From Pseudomonadota bacterium (GTDB lineage Bacteria; Desulfobacterota; Syntrophia; Syntrophales; UBA5619): a DNA stretch of 48,443 nt. The stretch covers positions 1-48,443 of the forward strand of contig JAHJXP010000222.1 in the NCBI GenBank assembly GCA_018827585.1. The letters run 5' to 3'. Positions 8,422 through 16,774 of the stretch are shown here, one piece after another (within the stretch, counting starts at the first letter, position 1; the number at the start of each line of letters is the position of its first letter). Below the pieces are notes generated by a model. The model was not told where the DNA came from, made no database searches, and saw nothing but the letters and a program-made list of their open reading frames with translations. The position numbers and the translations under genes were made by a program.

Positions 8422-9119
8422 ATGTTCGCACAGCAGGGAGAAAAGGGGATCAACCGGAAGGATCTCGGGATTGCCATCATCGGTTCGGGTCGAATGGGAA
8501 CACGGCGGGCCAGCATTGCAGCGACGCATCCCGCGGTCCGCTTCCTGGCCGTTTCGGATATCGATCTCTCACGAGCTCGATCCGGGTCTACAACTCGCGG
8601 GCACAGGCCTTCCAGATCCTCAAACGGTCCTTTCACGCCACGCCGGTGCTGGACGTTCTGACGTACTACGTCGATCTCATCTGTTGGTTCTTTGAAGGCC
8701 ATTCTCCAGTGGAGGTAGTGGCCCGCGGTCAGAAGGGGGTGTTCAAGGCCGCTGGATACGACGCGGACGATGTGACATGGGCCATCCTCACCTTTTCCGA
8801 TGGAGCAGTGGTGAGCCTTGGCGTGGACTACGCGCTTCCGGAGAAGTATCCGACCCTCGGGCAAAGCCCGCGCATGGAGATCCTCGGCACGGAAGGCGTC
8901 ATCCTGCTGGATGAGGACCACAAGGAGCACATTCTCTACACGAACCGGGGGGTATCCCACGGCTATGTTCCGGGCCACGATGTAAACATGGCCTTCTTGG
9001 GCACCTCTTCATCCGGGGACTTTGCGCTGGGTGATTTCTGGGGACCTCAGGCGGATGAAACCCGCAGCTGGCTCGATTACCTCTCGACGGGCCGTCCCTG
9101 CATTCTCCACCCAGTGGCC
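8422..9119 (+). pseudogene. Broken Gfo/Idh/MocA-family oxidoreductase (middle deleted, frameshifted)
   Basis: The 5' end is intact: AGGAGG, ATG and an NAD-binding N-terminus (GIAIIGSGRMGTRRAS, then AVSDIDLSRA). At about 8575-8590 the homology jumps into another frame and continues with the C-terminal half of the same family (HATPVLDVLTYYVDLICWF, then MEILGTEGVILLDEDHKEH, and FWGPQADETRSWLDYL). Roughly 100-130 residues, including the EKP motif region that is present in the intact paralogue at 22.2 kb, are lost. The product cannot be a working dehydrogenase. The 3' end runs directly into TctC-like sequence near 9120. The breakpoints are approximate. Confidence 0.8.
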
Positions 9120-9477
9120 GGGCACGTCGATTCCCCTGGCTCAGGGGAAAAAAGTGAGGATTCTTGCTGTCCAGGGCGACGAAAGATTGAAGGCCATTCC
9201 GGACATACCGGCGATAAAGGAAGAGGGGATCGATGCGGAGTGGATCCAATGGCTGGGCATCTCCGTTCCCAGGAAGACACCCGCACCGCTCGTGGCAATG
9301 ATCAAGGAAATTGTGAAGAAGGTGGGCCAAGACGAAGCCTTCAAGAAGACATTGGAGAGCCAGGGGGCGGAGGCGCGCTATATGACCAGCGAGGAGGTGG
9401 AGAAATTCATTAAAGAGGAATCGGATGTGGTGGCGAAAATCTACAAGTCGCTTCTTGCAGAGGAGAAAAACAAATAA
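9120..9477 (+). pseudogene. C-terminal fragment of a TctC-family binding protein
   Basis: From about 9120 to the stop at 9477 the frame encodes the last third of a TctC periplasmic binding protein: GKKVRILAVQGDERLKAIPD, WLGISVPRKTPAPL, and a charged helix ending LLAEEKNK. It has no start or signal peptide and is joined to the Gfo/Idh/MocA remnant at a GHVD-like position, where intact TctC proteins here read HVDFAAQ. This is probably what remains of the binding protein once paired with the TctBA genes just upstream, or of another copy in the array. Confidence 0.8.
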
Positions 9478-9613
9478 AGAAGCCCCGTCTCTCCCGATTT
9501 GTATTGCCGAAGAGGCTGTCTACAAAGGGGGGATCATAACTCGATCCCCCCTCCATGAAGCGTTACGAGACATTTTCCGTACCCATAATGCAAAGAAACA
9601 GTCCCGGAATGGT

Positions 9614-9644
9614 GAAGCTCCCCGCCCACAGGGCGGGGAGCTTC
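9614..9644. repeat. Perfect 14-bp inverted repeat with 3-base loop
   Basis: GAAGCTCCCCGCCC and its exact complement are separated by ACA. The hairpin lies in the 291-base gap between the TctC fragment and the convergent TAXI gene. A T-run occurs only about 15 bases further on, so it is not a textbook terminator. The shape and base content resemble the subterminal hairpins of IS200/IS605-type elements (palindrome-associated elements). No tnpA or tnpB is present. Confidence 0.5.
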
Positions 9645-9735
9645 ATGGCAAGGGAGATAATTTTTTTATTACGCCCCTTATACCCGCCGACAAGGCAGGG
9701 CTTGCGGGTTGTGCTCCCGGTCTAACTCTGGGATT

Positions 9736-9752
9736 CCCCGGCAGAGCCGGGG
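9736..9752. repeat. CCCCGGC/GCCGGGG hairpin downstream of the TAXI gene
   Basis: A 7-bp perfect stem with loop AGA lies 17 bases beyond the stop of the minus-strand TAXI gene. It is preceded on the plus strand by CCCGGTCTAACTCTGGGA, itself able to pair partly. It may act as a minus-strand terminator without a strong T-tract. Together with the 9614 hairpin it may instead mark the end of a small IS200/IS605-like non-autonomous element. Confidence 0.4.
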
Positions 9753-9768
9753 ATTTACCCGGGAGAAA

Positions 9769-10779
9769 TCACTTGGAGGAAATCAGTTCAGGAGGAATGC
9801 TCACCCCTTTCTCCTTCCAGAATTTGATGGCCCCCGGATGGAGAGGAATCCCCATTTTCGCCAGAGATTCAAATTTGGGACCGGCCGTTTCCCAATAATT
9901 GAGAACCTTTCCTAACAGCTCTTTATTCTTTGGATCTTGAGTCACCCTTAACATGTCATAGACCACGTCGTCCGGCATGCTTGCAAGAGCGATCCAATAC
10001 ATACTCCAGAAGAAGGCCTTCTTCGCCTTATCGGCGCCCTCGCCCACGGACTTGTTGGGTGGAATCGTCGATAAATAGAGATAGGAAATCGCTGATTCGA
10101 TTTTCTTGGCCTCCTCCGGGGTAGGTTCGATCGTCCGAAGCGCTGAGGAAAATGAGATTTCAGCCACTGCGGGAGTGACATATGGACCGCCGGGATTCAT
10201 GATTGCATCGATCTGTCCGTCTCTAAGGGCCTGAGCTCCTGCCTGAAATCCAATATTCACGATATTTACTTTATCTTCCAGACCGAGGGCTTTAAACATG
10301 GCCTTGGCAATGGGGACGCCGCCGCTGCCTGCCGGACCGATATTCACCTTTTTCCCAGCCAAATCCATGAAATTCTTGATGGGTGTTTTTGTCAGGGTGA
10401 CGGCACAGATCGCCTGGTCGGCCAAATACTCAAGGACCCTCATGTCTTTGTAGGGTTTCTGTCCTTCGAAGAGACCCTTCCCGTTCCAGGCGTCGTCCAT
10501 ATTGTTGACATGAGCCCAGACCGTATGGTATTCGCCTGCCATCAGACGTCTCACATTTTCAACCGACCCGCCGGAGGCTGCAACCGTGAATGAATACTTG
10601 TCTTTTAATTGTTCATTCAGCATCTGGCCCCCGGCTCCCACCCCGATTCTCCACGGTCCTCCCATGGGCCCGCTCCCAAAGACGTAGCTTTTCACCTCCG
10701 CGGCCATACCCGTTCCCAGGGTCATCCAGATGAAACACAGAATCCCTATCAAACCAACGAGCCACATTTTCTTTTTCAT
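9769..10779 (-). CDS. TAXI-family TRAP transporter substrate-binding protein
   Basis: 336 residues with a clear signal peptide (MKKKMWLVGLIGILCFIW, cleavage near GMAAEVKS). The mature protein has TAXI-family features: FGSGPMGGPWRIGVGAGGQM near the N-terminus, VAASGGSVENVRRL, and the LAGKKVNIGPAGSGG motif. It is a periplasmic binding protein delivering an organic acid or amino acid to the fused TRAP permease encoded 34 bases upstream in the same direction. Last gene of the minus-strand block that begins with the cupin at 15.4 kb. The ligand is unknown. Confidence 0.92.
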   Translation of the reverse strand: MKKKMWLVGLIGILCFIWMTLGTGMAAEVKSYVFGSGPMGGPWRIGVGAGGQMLNEQLKDKYSFTVAASGGSVENVRRLMAGEYHTVWAHVNNMDDAWNGKGLFEGQKPYKDMRVLEYLADQAICAVTLTKTPIKNFMDLAGKKVNIGPAGSGGVPIAKAMFKALGLEDKVNIVNIGFQAGAQALRDGQIDAIMNPGGPYVTPAVAEISFSSALRTIEPTPEEAKKIESAISYLYLSTIPPNKSVGEGADKAKKAFFWSMYWIALASMPDDVVYDMLRVTQDPKNKELLGKVLNYWETAGPKFESLAKMGIPLHPGAIKFWKEKGVSIPPELISSK

Positions 10780-10813
10780 GTCTTTTCCCCTCCTAAAAGA
10801 TAGTCATGTCATT

Positions 10814-12757
10814 TTAAACATCTCCCTGGAAAGCCACTTTTCTTGCCTTGAACAATGAAATTTTTTGGATCACGATCACCATCGCTAAAAGGAACAGGCC
10901 GATCAAATCCGTGATGAGTCCCTCGTAGAGGAGCCCGAGTGCTGAGATAAAAAGGCATACTCTCTCAAAAAGGCTTGTTTTCTTGAAGAGGTGTCCCTCC
11001 AACGCCGCCGCCCATGCCACCAGTGCGACGATACAACAAAATACCGTAAGAAAAAAGTTGATATTCCAACCTATGTTAAGAATGGAAGTATAGATGAATA
11101 AAAAGGGCATCAGATAGATCCAGGAGGCCAGTTTGACTGAGGTCCAGCTTGTTTTCCACGGATCGGATTGGGCGATGGCCGCCGCAGCCCAGGATGCCAG
11201 GGCCACAGGAGGCGTGACCCCCGATTGAACAGAGATCCAGAAAGCAACAAGGTGGGCAGTGAGAGGGGGGACGCCGATTTTGATGAGCGCCGGAACGCCC
11301 AATATCACCAGCATCACATAGGAAGGGGTCGTGGGCAGACCCATGCCGATGAAGATGCCGGCAACAATGAGGAGAAGAATGAGAAGCAGGAGATGGCCCC
11401 CGGAAAGGTAGATGATAAATTGTTGAAAATAATTTGCCAGCCCTGTGAGATTGGTCGCTCCCATGACAATGCCGATCACTCCCACCGTAGCCCCGACAGA
11501 AAGAGAGGAACGGGCTCCTGACACCAGAGCCTCAAAAATCTTCTTCGGTGTCATTCGCGTGTCTTTCCTGAACCAGCTCAATATGACCGTTGCGCAGATC
11601 GTGTAGAAAGCGGCAATAAACGGGGTGATATCAAAAGCCAACAGAACAATGAGAATCGGGATGGGGAACAAAAGATGGATTTCCCTTGCCAGTTCCTTCA
11701 TTTGAGGAAGCTCGGAAGCCGGCATTCCCTGCAGTCCCCGCTTGACCGCCTCAAGGTAGATGATGACCGCTACCGAAAGGAAATAGAGACAGGCCGGGAT
11801 GGCCGATATCTTGATTACTTCAATATAGGGCGTTCCGGAGAACTCAGCCAATAGAAAAGCAGCAGCTCCCATAATCGGAGGCATATACTGCCCCCCGGTC
11901 GAGGCGGCGGCTTCCACCGCTCCCGCGAAATGGGGCGGGTATCCCAACCGTTTCATCAAGGGGATGGTGAAAACTCCATCCACAACAACGTTCGCCACAG
12001 AACTGCCTGAAATCGTCCCGAAGGAGGCGCTCGTGATGACAGAGGCCAAACCCGGCCCTCCCGTATATTTCCCGGTGATGGCATATGCAAGGTCCACAAA
12101 TACCTTCCCGGCCCCGGAGACCTCCATGAAAGAACCAAAGATCACAAAAATAAGAATGTAGGAAGCGAAGGTGTTGGCGATCATCCCGAAAATCCCCTCC
12201 GGGCTCAAAAAAAGACTCTCGGCAATCCTTGAAAGCGAGAAACCGGAGTGACCTAAACCCAGGGGGAAATAAGGTCCAAAATAAGCATAAAAGAGTAGAA
12301 CGATTCCAATAAGAGGGACTGCTTTACCTACGACCCTTCGGGCTGCTTCAAGCGATACCAGGATCAGAAACCACCCAAAGACGACGTCCCGTAAAGCCGT
12401 CCCTCCGCCGATGCGGTCAGCCAGAGTCGGATACTCCTTGATGTAATAAGCAGTGAGGATGATCATACCGATAATGATCAGAATGTCTATGAAGCTGGCC
12501 CGATCTCCAGGAGAGCCTTTGCGGGCTTTATAAAGCATAAAACTGAGGGCGAACGTACCCAGGACGTAAATTCCTATGTGACTCTCCTGGGAGATGAGAC
12601 CGAAGAAGGTGGTATAGAGGTAGAAAAGACTGAAGCAAACGGCGATGATCTTTACGGCAAGGTCATAGCCCCCTTTCAGTTTGCGGGTGGCAGCCATGGT
12701 CTCGCTGGCTATGCTTTCATCCCGTATGCTTTTGGTGATTTTCGATAGCAACTCCAT
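10814..12757 (-). CDS. TRAP transporter fused 4TM/12TM permease (DctQ-DctM fusion type)
   Basis: About 647 residues, overwhelmingly hydrophobic, with an N-terminal DctQ-like part and a DctM-like body (SFGTISGSSVANVVVDGVFT, AAAASTGGQYMPPIMGAAAF-like segment, GMGLPTTPSYVMLVILGVPA). This fusion architecture is the usual partner of TAXI binding proteins, matching the next gene. It carries sodium- or proton-coupled uptake at the inner membrane. An upstream in-frame TTG (12772) is possible, but AAGGGG sits well before the ATG at 12757, so that start is used. The upstream gene is a TctC-type binding protein, which is not a TRAP component. Confidence 0.92.
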   Translation of the reverse strand: MELLSKITKSIRDESIASETMAATRKLKGGYDLAVKIIAVCFSLFYLYTTFFGLISQESHIGIYVLGTFALSFMLYKARKGSPGDRASFIDILIIIGMIILTAYYIKEYPTLADRIGGGTALRDVVFGWFLILVSLEAARRVVGKAVPLIGIVLLFYAYFGPYFPLGLGHSGFSLSRIAESLFLSPEGIFGMIANTFASYILIFVIFGSFMEVSGAGKVFVDLAYAITGKYTGGPGLASVITSASFGTISGSSVANVVVDGVFTIPLMKRLGYPPHFAGAVEAAASTGGQYMPPIMGAAAFLLAEFSGTPYIEVIKISAIPACLYFLSVAVIIYLEAVKRGLQGMPASELPQMKELAREIHLLFPIPILIVLLAFDITPFIAAFYTICATVILSWFRKDTRMTPKKIFEALVSGARSSLSVGATVGVIGIVMGATNLTGLANYFQQFIIYLSGGHLLLLILLLIVAGIFIGMGLPTTPSYVMLVILGVPALIKIGVPPLTAHLVAFWISVQSGVTPPVALASWAAAAIAQSDPWKTSWTSVKLASWIYLMPFLFIYTSILNIGWNINFFLTVFCCIVALVAWAAALEGHLFKKTSLFERVCLFISALGLLYEGLITDLIGLFLLAMVIVIQKISLFKARKVAFQGDV

Positions 12758-12782
12758 GGAAATCCCCTTCAAAGGTCTCGAG

Positions 12783-12811
12783 CCTACCCTCCCCGTCCGG
12801 GGCAGGATAGG
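12783..12811 (-). other. Strong intergenic hairpin between TctC and TRAP permease genes
   Basis: On the minus strand CCTATCCTGCCCCG pairs with CGGGGAGGGTAGG around a two-base loop, with one bulged G. It sits in the short gap between the lone TctC gene and the TRAP permease. There is no T-run after it, so a processing or partial-attenuation element that lowers permease relative to binding protein expression is more likely than full termination (inference). Confidence 0.4.
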
Positions 12812-12832
12812 TCGAGAGAACCGAACAAGCTT

Positions 12833-13819
12833 CTATTTTTTCTGGGCTTCCTTTACAAGTTCTGCTTCGGTGGCTGCAATGATCTTTGACTCCTTGTCCA
12901 TCCACTTGGCCAATTCCTCGCCACCCAGGAAATAGACTTCATCCCCCGGTTTTTCGATCATGTCGATGAACGTCTTATCCTGTACCACCTTCTTCGTCAC
13001 CTCCCTGAGTTTATCCACGATCGGGGCAGGGGTGTTTTTGGGCGCCATGATCCCGACCCATCCGTAATATTCCGCATCGATTCCGAGCTCTTTGACTGTG
13101 GGGATTTCGGGTATGGATTTCAGTCTCTTGCCGCCCACCACCGCCAGGACCCTTAACTTATTCCCCTTGACGAGGGGAAGGGTGGTGGGAGGATATTGAG
13201 CTGCAAAATCGACATGCTTCCCGACGACGGCGGAAAGGCATGGCCCCCCGCCGGTAAAGGGAACATGACGAAACTTCAGCCCGGCCTCTCTTGAAAAGAT
13301 CTCGATCGGAAGGTGGCTCATCCCGTAGAGGCCGCCGGAGCAGAAGGCCATCTGTCCCGGTTTGGTCTTCGCGTCACTGACAAAGTCGGCCAAGGTCTTA
13401 TACGGTGAATCGGCGGGCACGATGAGCAAAGTAGGACTCATGGTGAAAGAGCCGATGGCCGCGAAATCGTTTCTGGTGAAGGGGGGGGTGCGGCCGTTGG
13501 CGATCTCCCATTCGACGGCGTTGGTGATGTTGACGGAGCCCACCAGAAGGGTATAACCGTCCGGGGAAGCCTGAGCCACCGCCGTTCCTCCCACCATTCC
13601 GGTGGCGCCTGGTTTGTTGACGACCATCACCGGTTGTCCGAGATATTTTTCGGCCACCGCCGCAAACGCCCTTGCCTGAACGTCAAGGGTTCCGCCCGGC
13701 GCCATCGGATTGACCAGGGTGATGGGCTTGGTAGGATAATCACCCGCTGCAAAAAGAAAAGGGGTGATGCCCAAAAGAATCACGAGGGCGATTGCCGCTA
13801 TATTCAGTTTACGCTTCAT
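12833..13819 (-). CDS. TTT transporter periplasmic binding protein (TctC family), without adjacent TctAB
   Basis: About 328 residues with a signal peptide (MKRKLNIAAIALVILLG, cleavage near FLFAAG). The mature protein is a TctC/BugT-type Venus-flytrap protein: YPTKPITLVNPMAPGGTLDV, GQPVMVVNKPGATGMVGG and SPDGYTLLVG are family signatures. The frame extends upstream, but AAGGAGG is placed eight bases before the ATG at 13819. It stands without TctA or TctB and is followed by TRAP genes. It may feed a TctAB pair elsewhere in the array or act as an extracytoplasmic sensor, as Bug proteins sometimes do. Confidence 0.92.
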   Translation of the reverse strand: MKRKLNIAAIALVILLGITPFLFAAGDYPTKPITLVNPMAPGGTLDVQARAFAAVAEKYLGQPVMVVNKPGATGMVGGTAVAQASPDGYTLLVGSVNITNAVEWEIANGRTPPFTRNDFAAIGSFTMSPTLLIVPADSPYKTLADFVSDAKTKPGQMAFCSGGLYGMSHLPIEIFSREAGLKFRHVPFTGGGPCLSAVVGKHVDFAAQYPPTTLPLVKGNKLRVLAVVGGKRLKSIPEIPTVKELGIDAEYYGWVGIMAPKNTPAPIVDKLREVTKKVVQDKTFIDMIEKPGDEVYFLGGEELAKWMDKESKIIAATEAELVKEAQKK

Positions 13820-13924
13820 GATCATCTCCTCCTTATTTGTTGGGTCATTCCGTTGATCACTTCCGTCCGCTCCTCCATCCATACACGTCCTTCATCGACC
13901 ATGCTTTCCATAACCGCCGCCTCG

Positions 13925-14947
13925 TCAGGGCGTGAGTAGAATCTTGATCAATCCTTCTTCCCCCGCCGATAACCGCTCAAAGCAGCTTTGAATTTCCCCC
14001 ATGTTCCTCCGTTCGGAAATCAGCGGGCGGACATCGACCGCCTTCTGCGCCAGCAGGTGAATCCCCCGATCCAAATCCAAGCCGGTATAGGTAATCGATC
14101 CCTGCAGCCTCTTTTCCTGAGTGAGCAGGGTGAACATGTCCACCGAAATGTCGGGATTGTGAAAATGGGCGATGACGACGACCCGGCCTCCCCTTCCGAC
14201 CATCTTCAATGCACGGGGGACCTCGCTTTCTACCCCTGCGGTGATGAAAACGGCGTCCAGCGGCAGATCGGCTGCCCATTGGTCCAGCCGGGGACCCTCG
14301 CCTTCCTGCGCCACATTGAAGGCGCCCGTTGCCCCGAGCGTCTTGGCGATGTCCAGGTTGGTCCTCTTGACGTCCGTGATGTAGGTCTCCGCGCCGGCCG
14401 TCCGGGCGATAAGAAGCGTGGAGAGGCCGATGCTTCCCGCCCCGAGAATGGCGACGCGATCGCCTGCCTGAACCCGCGCCTGCCGGACGGCGTGAAGGCC
14501 GACGCAGAGGGGATCGAGCAGGGCTGCCTCTTCGTTGCCGACGGCGTCGGGTAAGGCATGGACCAGATATTCGGGGCTGACGATGAACGCGCCGAACGCC
14601 CCAGGCCACTCCCGGCTGCCGAGGACCTTCTTCTCCCGACAGATGTTCTGTTCTCCCCTCAGACAATTCGGACACTTCCCGCAAAAGGTGTGGGGCTTTA
14701 CAACGACCCGATCCCCCTCCTTGAATCGCCTGACGTCTCTGCCGATTGCGGAGACGGCGCCCGCCATTTCATGGCCGAGAATGACGGGGGGGATCCGATA
14801 TTTGTGAACTCCCCGGTAGGCGGTAATTTCGGATCCGCAGATTCCGACCTTTTTTATCGTGATCAGAATCTCGTCGTCCTTGAGTTCGGGAACGGGGAGT
14901 TCCTTCATCTCAAACCGAAAGGGTTCAGTCAGAACGAAAAATTTCAT
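13925..14947 (-). CDS. Zinc-dependent medium-chain alcohol/polyol dehydrogenase
   Basis: 340 residues of the MDR superfamily, closest in pattern to sorbitol and threonine dehydrogenases. Catalytic zinc ligands are Cys37, His59 and Glu60 (ILGHEMAG). The structural zinc lobe has Cys89, Cys92, Cys95 and Cys103. The NAD(P) motif is GAGSIGLSTLLIA. It would oxidise a secondary alcohol or hydroxy acid to the ketone in the cytoplasm. It lies just downstream of a cupin gene under a consensus minus-strand promoter and upstream of transporter genes, so it probably acts on the imported compound. Confidence 0.9.
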   Translation of the reverse strand: MKFFVLTEPFRFEMKELPVPELKDDEILITIKKVGICGSEITAYRGVHKYRIPPVILGHEMAGAVSAIGRDVRRFKEGDRVVVKPHTFCGKCPNCLRGEQNICREKKVLGSREWPGAFGAFIVSPEYLVHALPDAVGNEEAALLDPLCVGLHAVRQARVQAGDRVAILGAGSIGLSTLLIARTAGAETYITDVKRTNLDIAKTLGATGAFNVAQEGEGPRLDQWAADLPLDAVFITAGVESEVPRALKMVGRGGRVVVIAHFHNPDISVDMFTLLTQEKRLQGSITYTGLDLDRGIHLLAQKAVDVRPLISERRNMGEIQSCFERLSAGEEGLIKILLTP

Positions 14948-15009
14948 GGGATGCCCTCGTTTCGCACAGCCATCGTACAGGATACGGAGCGAAAGGGATT
15001 CGACAGGTC

Positions 15010-15405
15010 CTATTTAGGAGAGTCGAAGGCATGCTCACCGAGCTGTTTGAGCTTCTGTTCGGGGCCCGGGGGCGCATAGATGACGACATAGGTGAGGTCC
15101 TGGTCGGGACCGACCACGATTTTATGCGACATATGAGCGGGAGCGAAAACCGCCATATCGGGTTCGATGGGAAAGGACTTCCCTCCCATATACATGGTTC
15201 CCCGGCCGGAGAGGATGTACCAGCAATGTTCGACATCGTGTTTGTGCTCGTCGCCCTCGACCCCGGCGTTCATTGTATTGACGAGCAGAGAAAAATGCTT
15301 GGCCCCGCTGATCTCTTCATCGATCAGGATTCGGAATGTTCCCGCCCGGCCATGTAACACCCCCGTGATGGCATCCTTCAATGGCACCACATACCTTTCC
15401 CCCAA
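15010..15405 (-). CDS. Cupin-domain protein, TTG start
   Basis: 131 residues. Cupin motif 1 is EGDEHKHDVEHCWYILSGRG (His-x-His and Glu-like positions) and motif 2 is FAPAHMSHKI. The frame opens with TTG at 15405: GGGAGG lies seven bases upstream, and the nearby ATG is out of frame. It heads the minus-strand transporter/dehydrogenase block, about 40 bases from the predicted transcription start. It could be a metal-dependent isomerase or a ligand sensor. It is distinct in sequence from the plus-strand cupin at 5.9 kb. Confidence 0.82.
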   Translation of the reverse strand: MGERYVVPLKDAITGVLHGRAGTFRILIDEEISGAKHFSLLVNTMNAGVEGDEHKHDVEHCWYILSGRGTMYMGGKSFPIEPDMAVFAPAHMSHKIVVGPDQDLTYVVIYAPPGPEQKLKQLGEHAFDSPK

Positions 15406-15452
15406 GGCGCATCCTCCCGTTGTTTGGATTTGAAGACCTTTTTTCGGGGTTG

Positions 15453-15481
15453 AGTATATGAAAATGGTTTCCGCGTGTCAA
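15453..15481 (-). promoter_or_regulatory. Consensus sigma70 promoter for the cupin-TRAP block
   Basis: On the minus strand TTGACA (15481-15476) and TATACT (15458-15453) are separated by exactly 17 bases. Predicted transcription start is about 15446, some 40 bases before the cupin gene. The bases around the -10 box, TTCATATACTC, are identical to those of the divergent plus-strand promoter at 15633, hinting at a shared regulator site. Confidence 0.75.
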
Positions 15482-15632
15482 CTGAAAAGGCGGGCCGATT
15501 TTCTGCCGGAGATGACCTTTGGCCGCATGGGAAAAAGGTGCAAATGGTTCCGGGCACTCTTTGAACAACGGCTGAAAAATATAACCCTTGCCCCGGGCGA
15601 ATCCCTCCGGCAAGAGGTCGCCATAAATTGTC

Positions 15633-15661
15633 TTGACATGCAAAATGGCTATTCATATACT
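15633..15661 (+). promoter_or_regulatory. Consensus sigma70 promoter for the double TctCBA block
   Basis: TTGACA at 15633-15638 and TATACT at 15656-15661 with a 17-base spacer. The predicted start is about 15668, giving a leader of roughly 100 bases before the TctC gene at 15769. The 363-base divergent gap also holds the opposite promoter at 15453-15481; nothing else convincing was seen in it. Confidence 0.78.
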
Positions 15662-15768
15662 CGGCCCACCCCAGTGGATATTGATGATGAGAAAAAAGCC
15701 GGTTCTGGCAACAGGCAAATCGATTCCATCCATTTTTCATTGATCAATTCAGCAAAGGAGGAGAGAAA

Positions 15769-16743
15769 ATGAACAAGCGCTTTTGTTTGACCATGATGTG
15801 GGTCGGTCTGTTGATGTGTATATGCGCTGTTGGAGGAATGGCGCCGACCGCCGTCGCGGAAGAATTTCCGACCAAGCCGGTGACCCTCATCATTCCGGTG
15901 GGGGCGGGCGGATCCCACGACTTGACGGCCCGGGCCGTGACCAGTGTGGCGATCAACTATCTGGGCCAGCCGATCATCGTTCAGCTCAAGCCCGGGGGCG
16001 GCGGAGCGATCGGCTCCGAATTGGTTGCCAAAGCCGCTCCCGACGGTTACACCCTGCTGTTCGGGGGTATGGGCTGGAGCTCCACTCTGCCTGCCGTCGA
16101 GGGCCGTTCCAAGGGGCCGGATGATCTTATAGCCGTTTGCAGGATCAACTACAGCCCGACCATCATCGTCGCCCGCTCCGAAATGCCGTTCAAGACTTTA
16201 AAGGAAATGCTGCAATACGCCAAAGCCAATCCCGAAAAGCTGATCTACGCCAATACCGGGCCCTGGGGGCAGGCCGACCTGCCCTGGAAGATGATCGTAA
16301 AGCAGACCGGCATCAGCGCAAAGAACGTTCCCTATGACGGCGGCGGCCCGGCGCTTTTGGCCGTCCTGGGCGGGCACGCGGACATGACGGGAGGGCTGAT
16401 ATCCGCCCTGCTTCCCCATATCAAATCGGGAAAACTCCGCGCCTTGGCCGTTCTCGACGACAAGCGCGAGAAAGAATTGCCCGATGTCCCTACCGCCAAG
16501 GAAGAAGGGGTGAACGTGGCCAACCTCATGTGGCGGTCCGTTCTGGCCCCCAAAGGCACCCCCCGTCCCGTGATCGACAAATTGGCGCTGGCCTTCAAGA
16601 AGATGACCGAGGACAAGTCGGTCGTCAGCATGATCGACAAATTGGGGGACGAGATCCAGTACATGGGGCCCGACGAATTCGGCAAGTTCTGGCGGGAGGA
16701 GTTCGAGAGCCAGAAGGAACTCGGCAAGGCCTTGAAGAAATAG
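15769..16743 (+). CDS. TTT transporter periplasmic binding protein (TctC family), set 1
   Basis: 324 residues. An N-terminal signal peptide ends near PTAVAEEF. The mature protein opens with the TctC hallmark FPTKPVTLIIPVGAGGSHDL, followed by LKPGGGGAIGSELVAKAAPD and a C-terminal PDEFGKFWREEFE helix. It captures a carboxylate in the periplasm and hands it to TctBA. AAAGGAGG precedes the ATG. First gene of a plus-strand operon (tctC-tctB-tctA order) behind a consensus promoter. The absence of a fixed sequence fingerprint for ligands means the substrate is unknown. Confidence 0.93.
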   Translation: MNKRFCLTMMWVGLLMCICAVGGMAPTAVAEEFPTKPVTLIIPVGAGGSHDLTARAVTSVAINYLGQPIIVQLKPGGGGAIGSELVAKAAPDGYTLLFGGMGWSSTLPAVEGRSKGPDDLIAVCRINYSPTIIVARSEMPFKTLKEMLQYAKANPEKLIYANTGPWGQADLPWKMIVKQTGISAKNVPYDGGGPALLAVLGGHADMTGGLISALLPHIKSGKLRALAVLDDKREKELPDVPTAKEEGVNVANLMWRSVLAPKGTPRPVIDKLALAFKKMTEDKSVVSMIDKLGDEIQYMGPDEFGKFWREEFESQKELGKALKK

Positions 16744-16774
16744 AGCGGTCTGGGATTTTCACAGGGAGGGGAAC

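Noticed and set aside
8403..9413. One continuous 336-residue protein
   Set aside because: Homology shows pieces of two families in different frames; the continuous frame only happens to stay open across the junctions.
9614..9644. A standard rho-independent terminator
   Set aside because: The stem is perfect but the T-run is about 15 bases away and there is no intact gene reading into it from the left.
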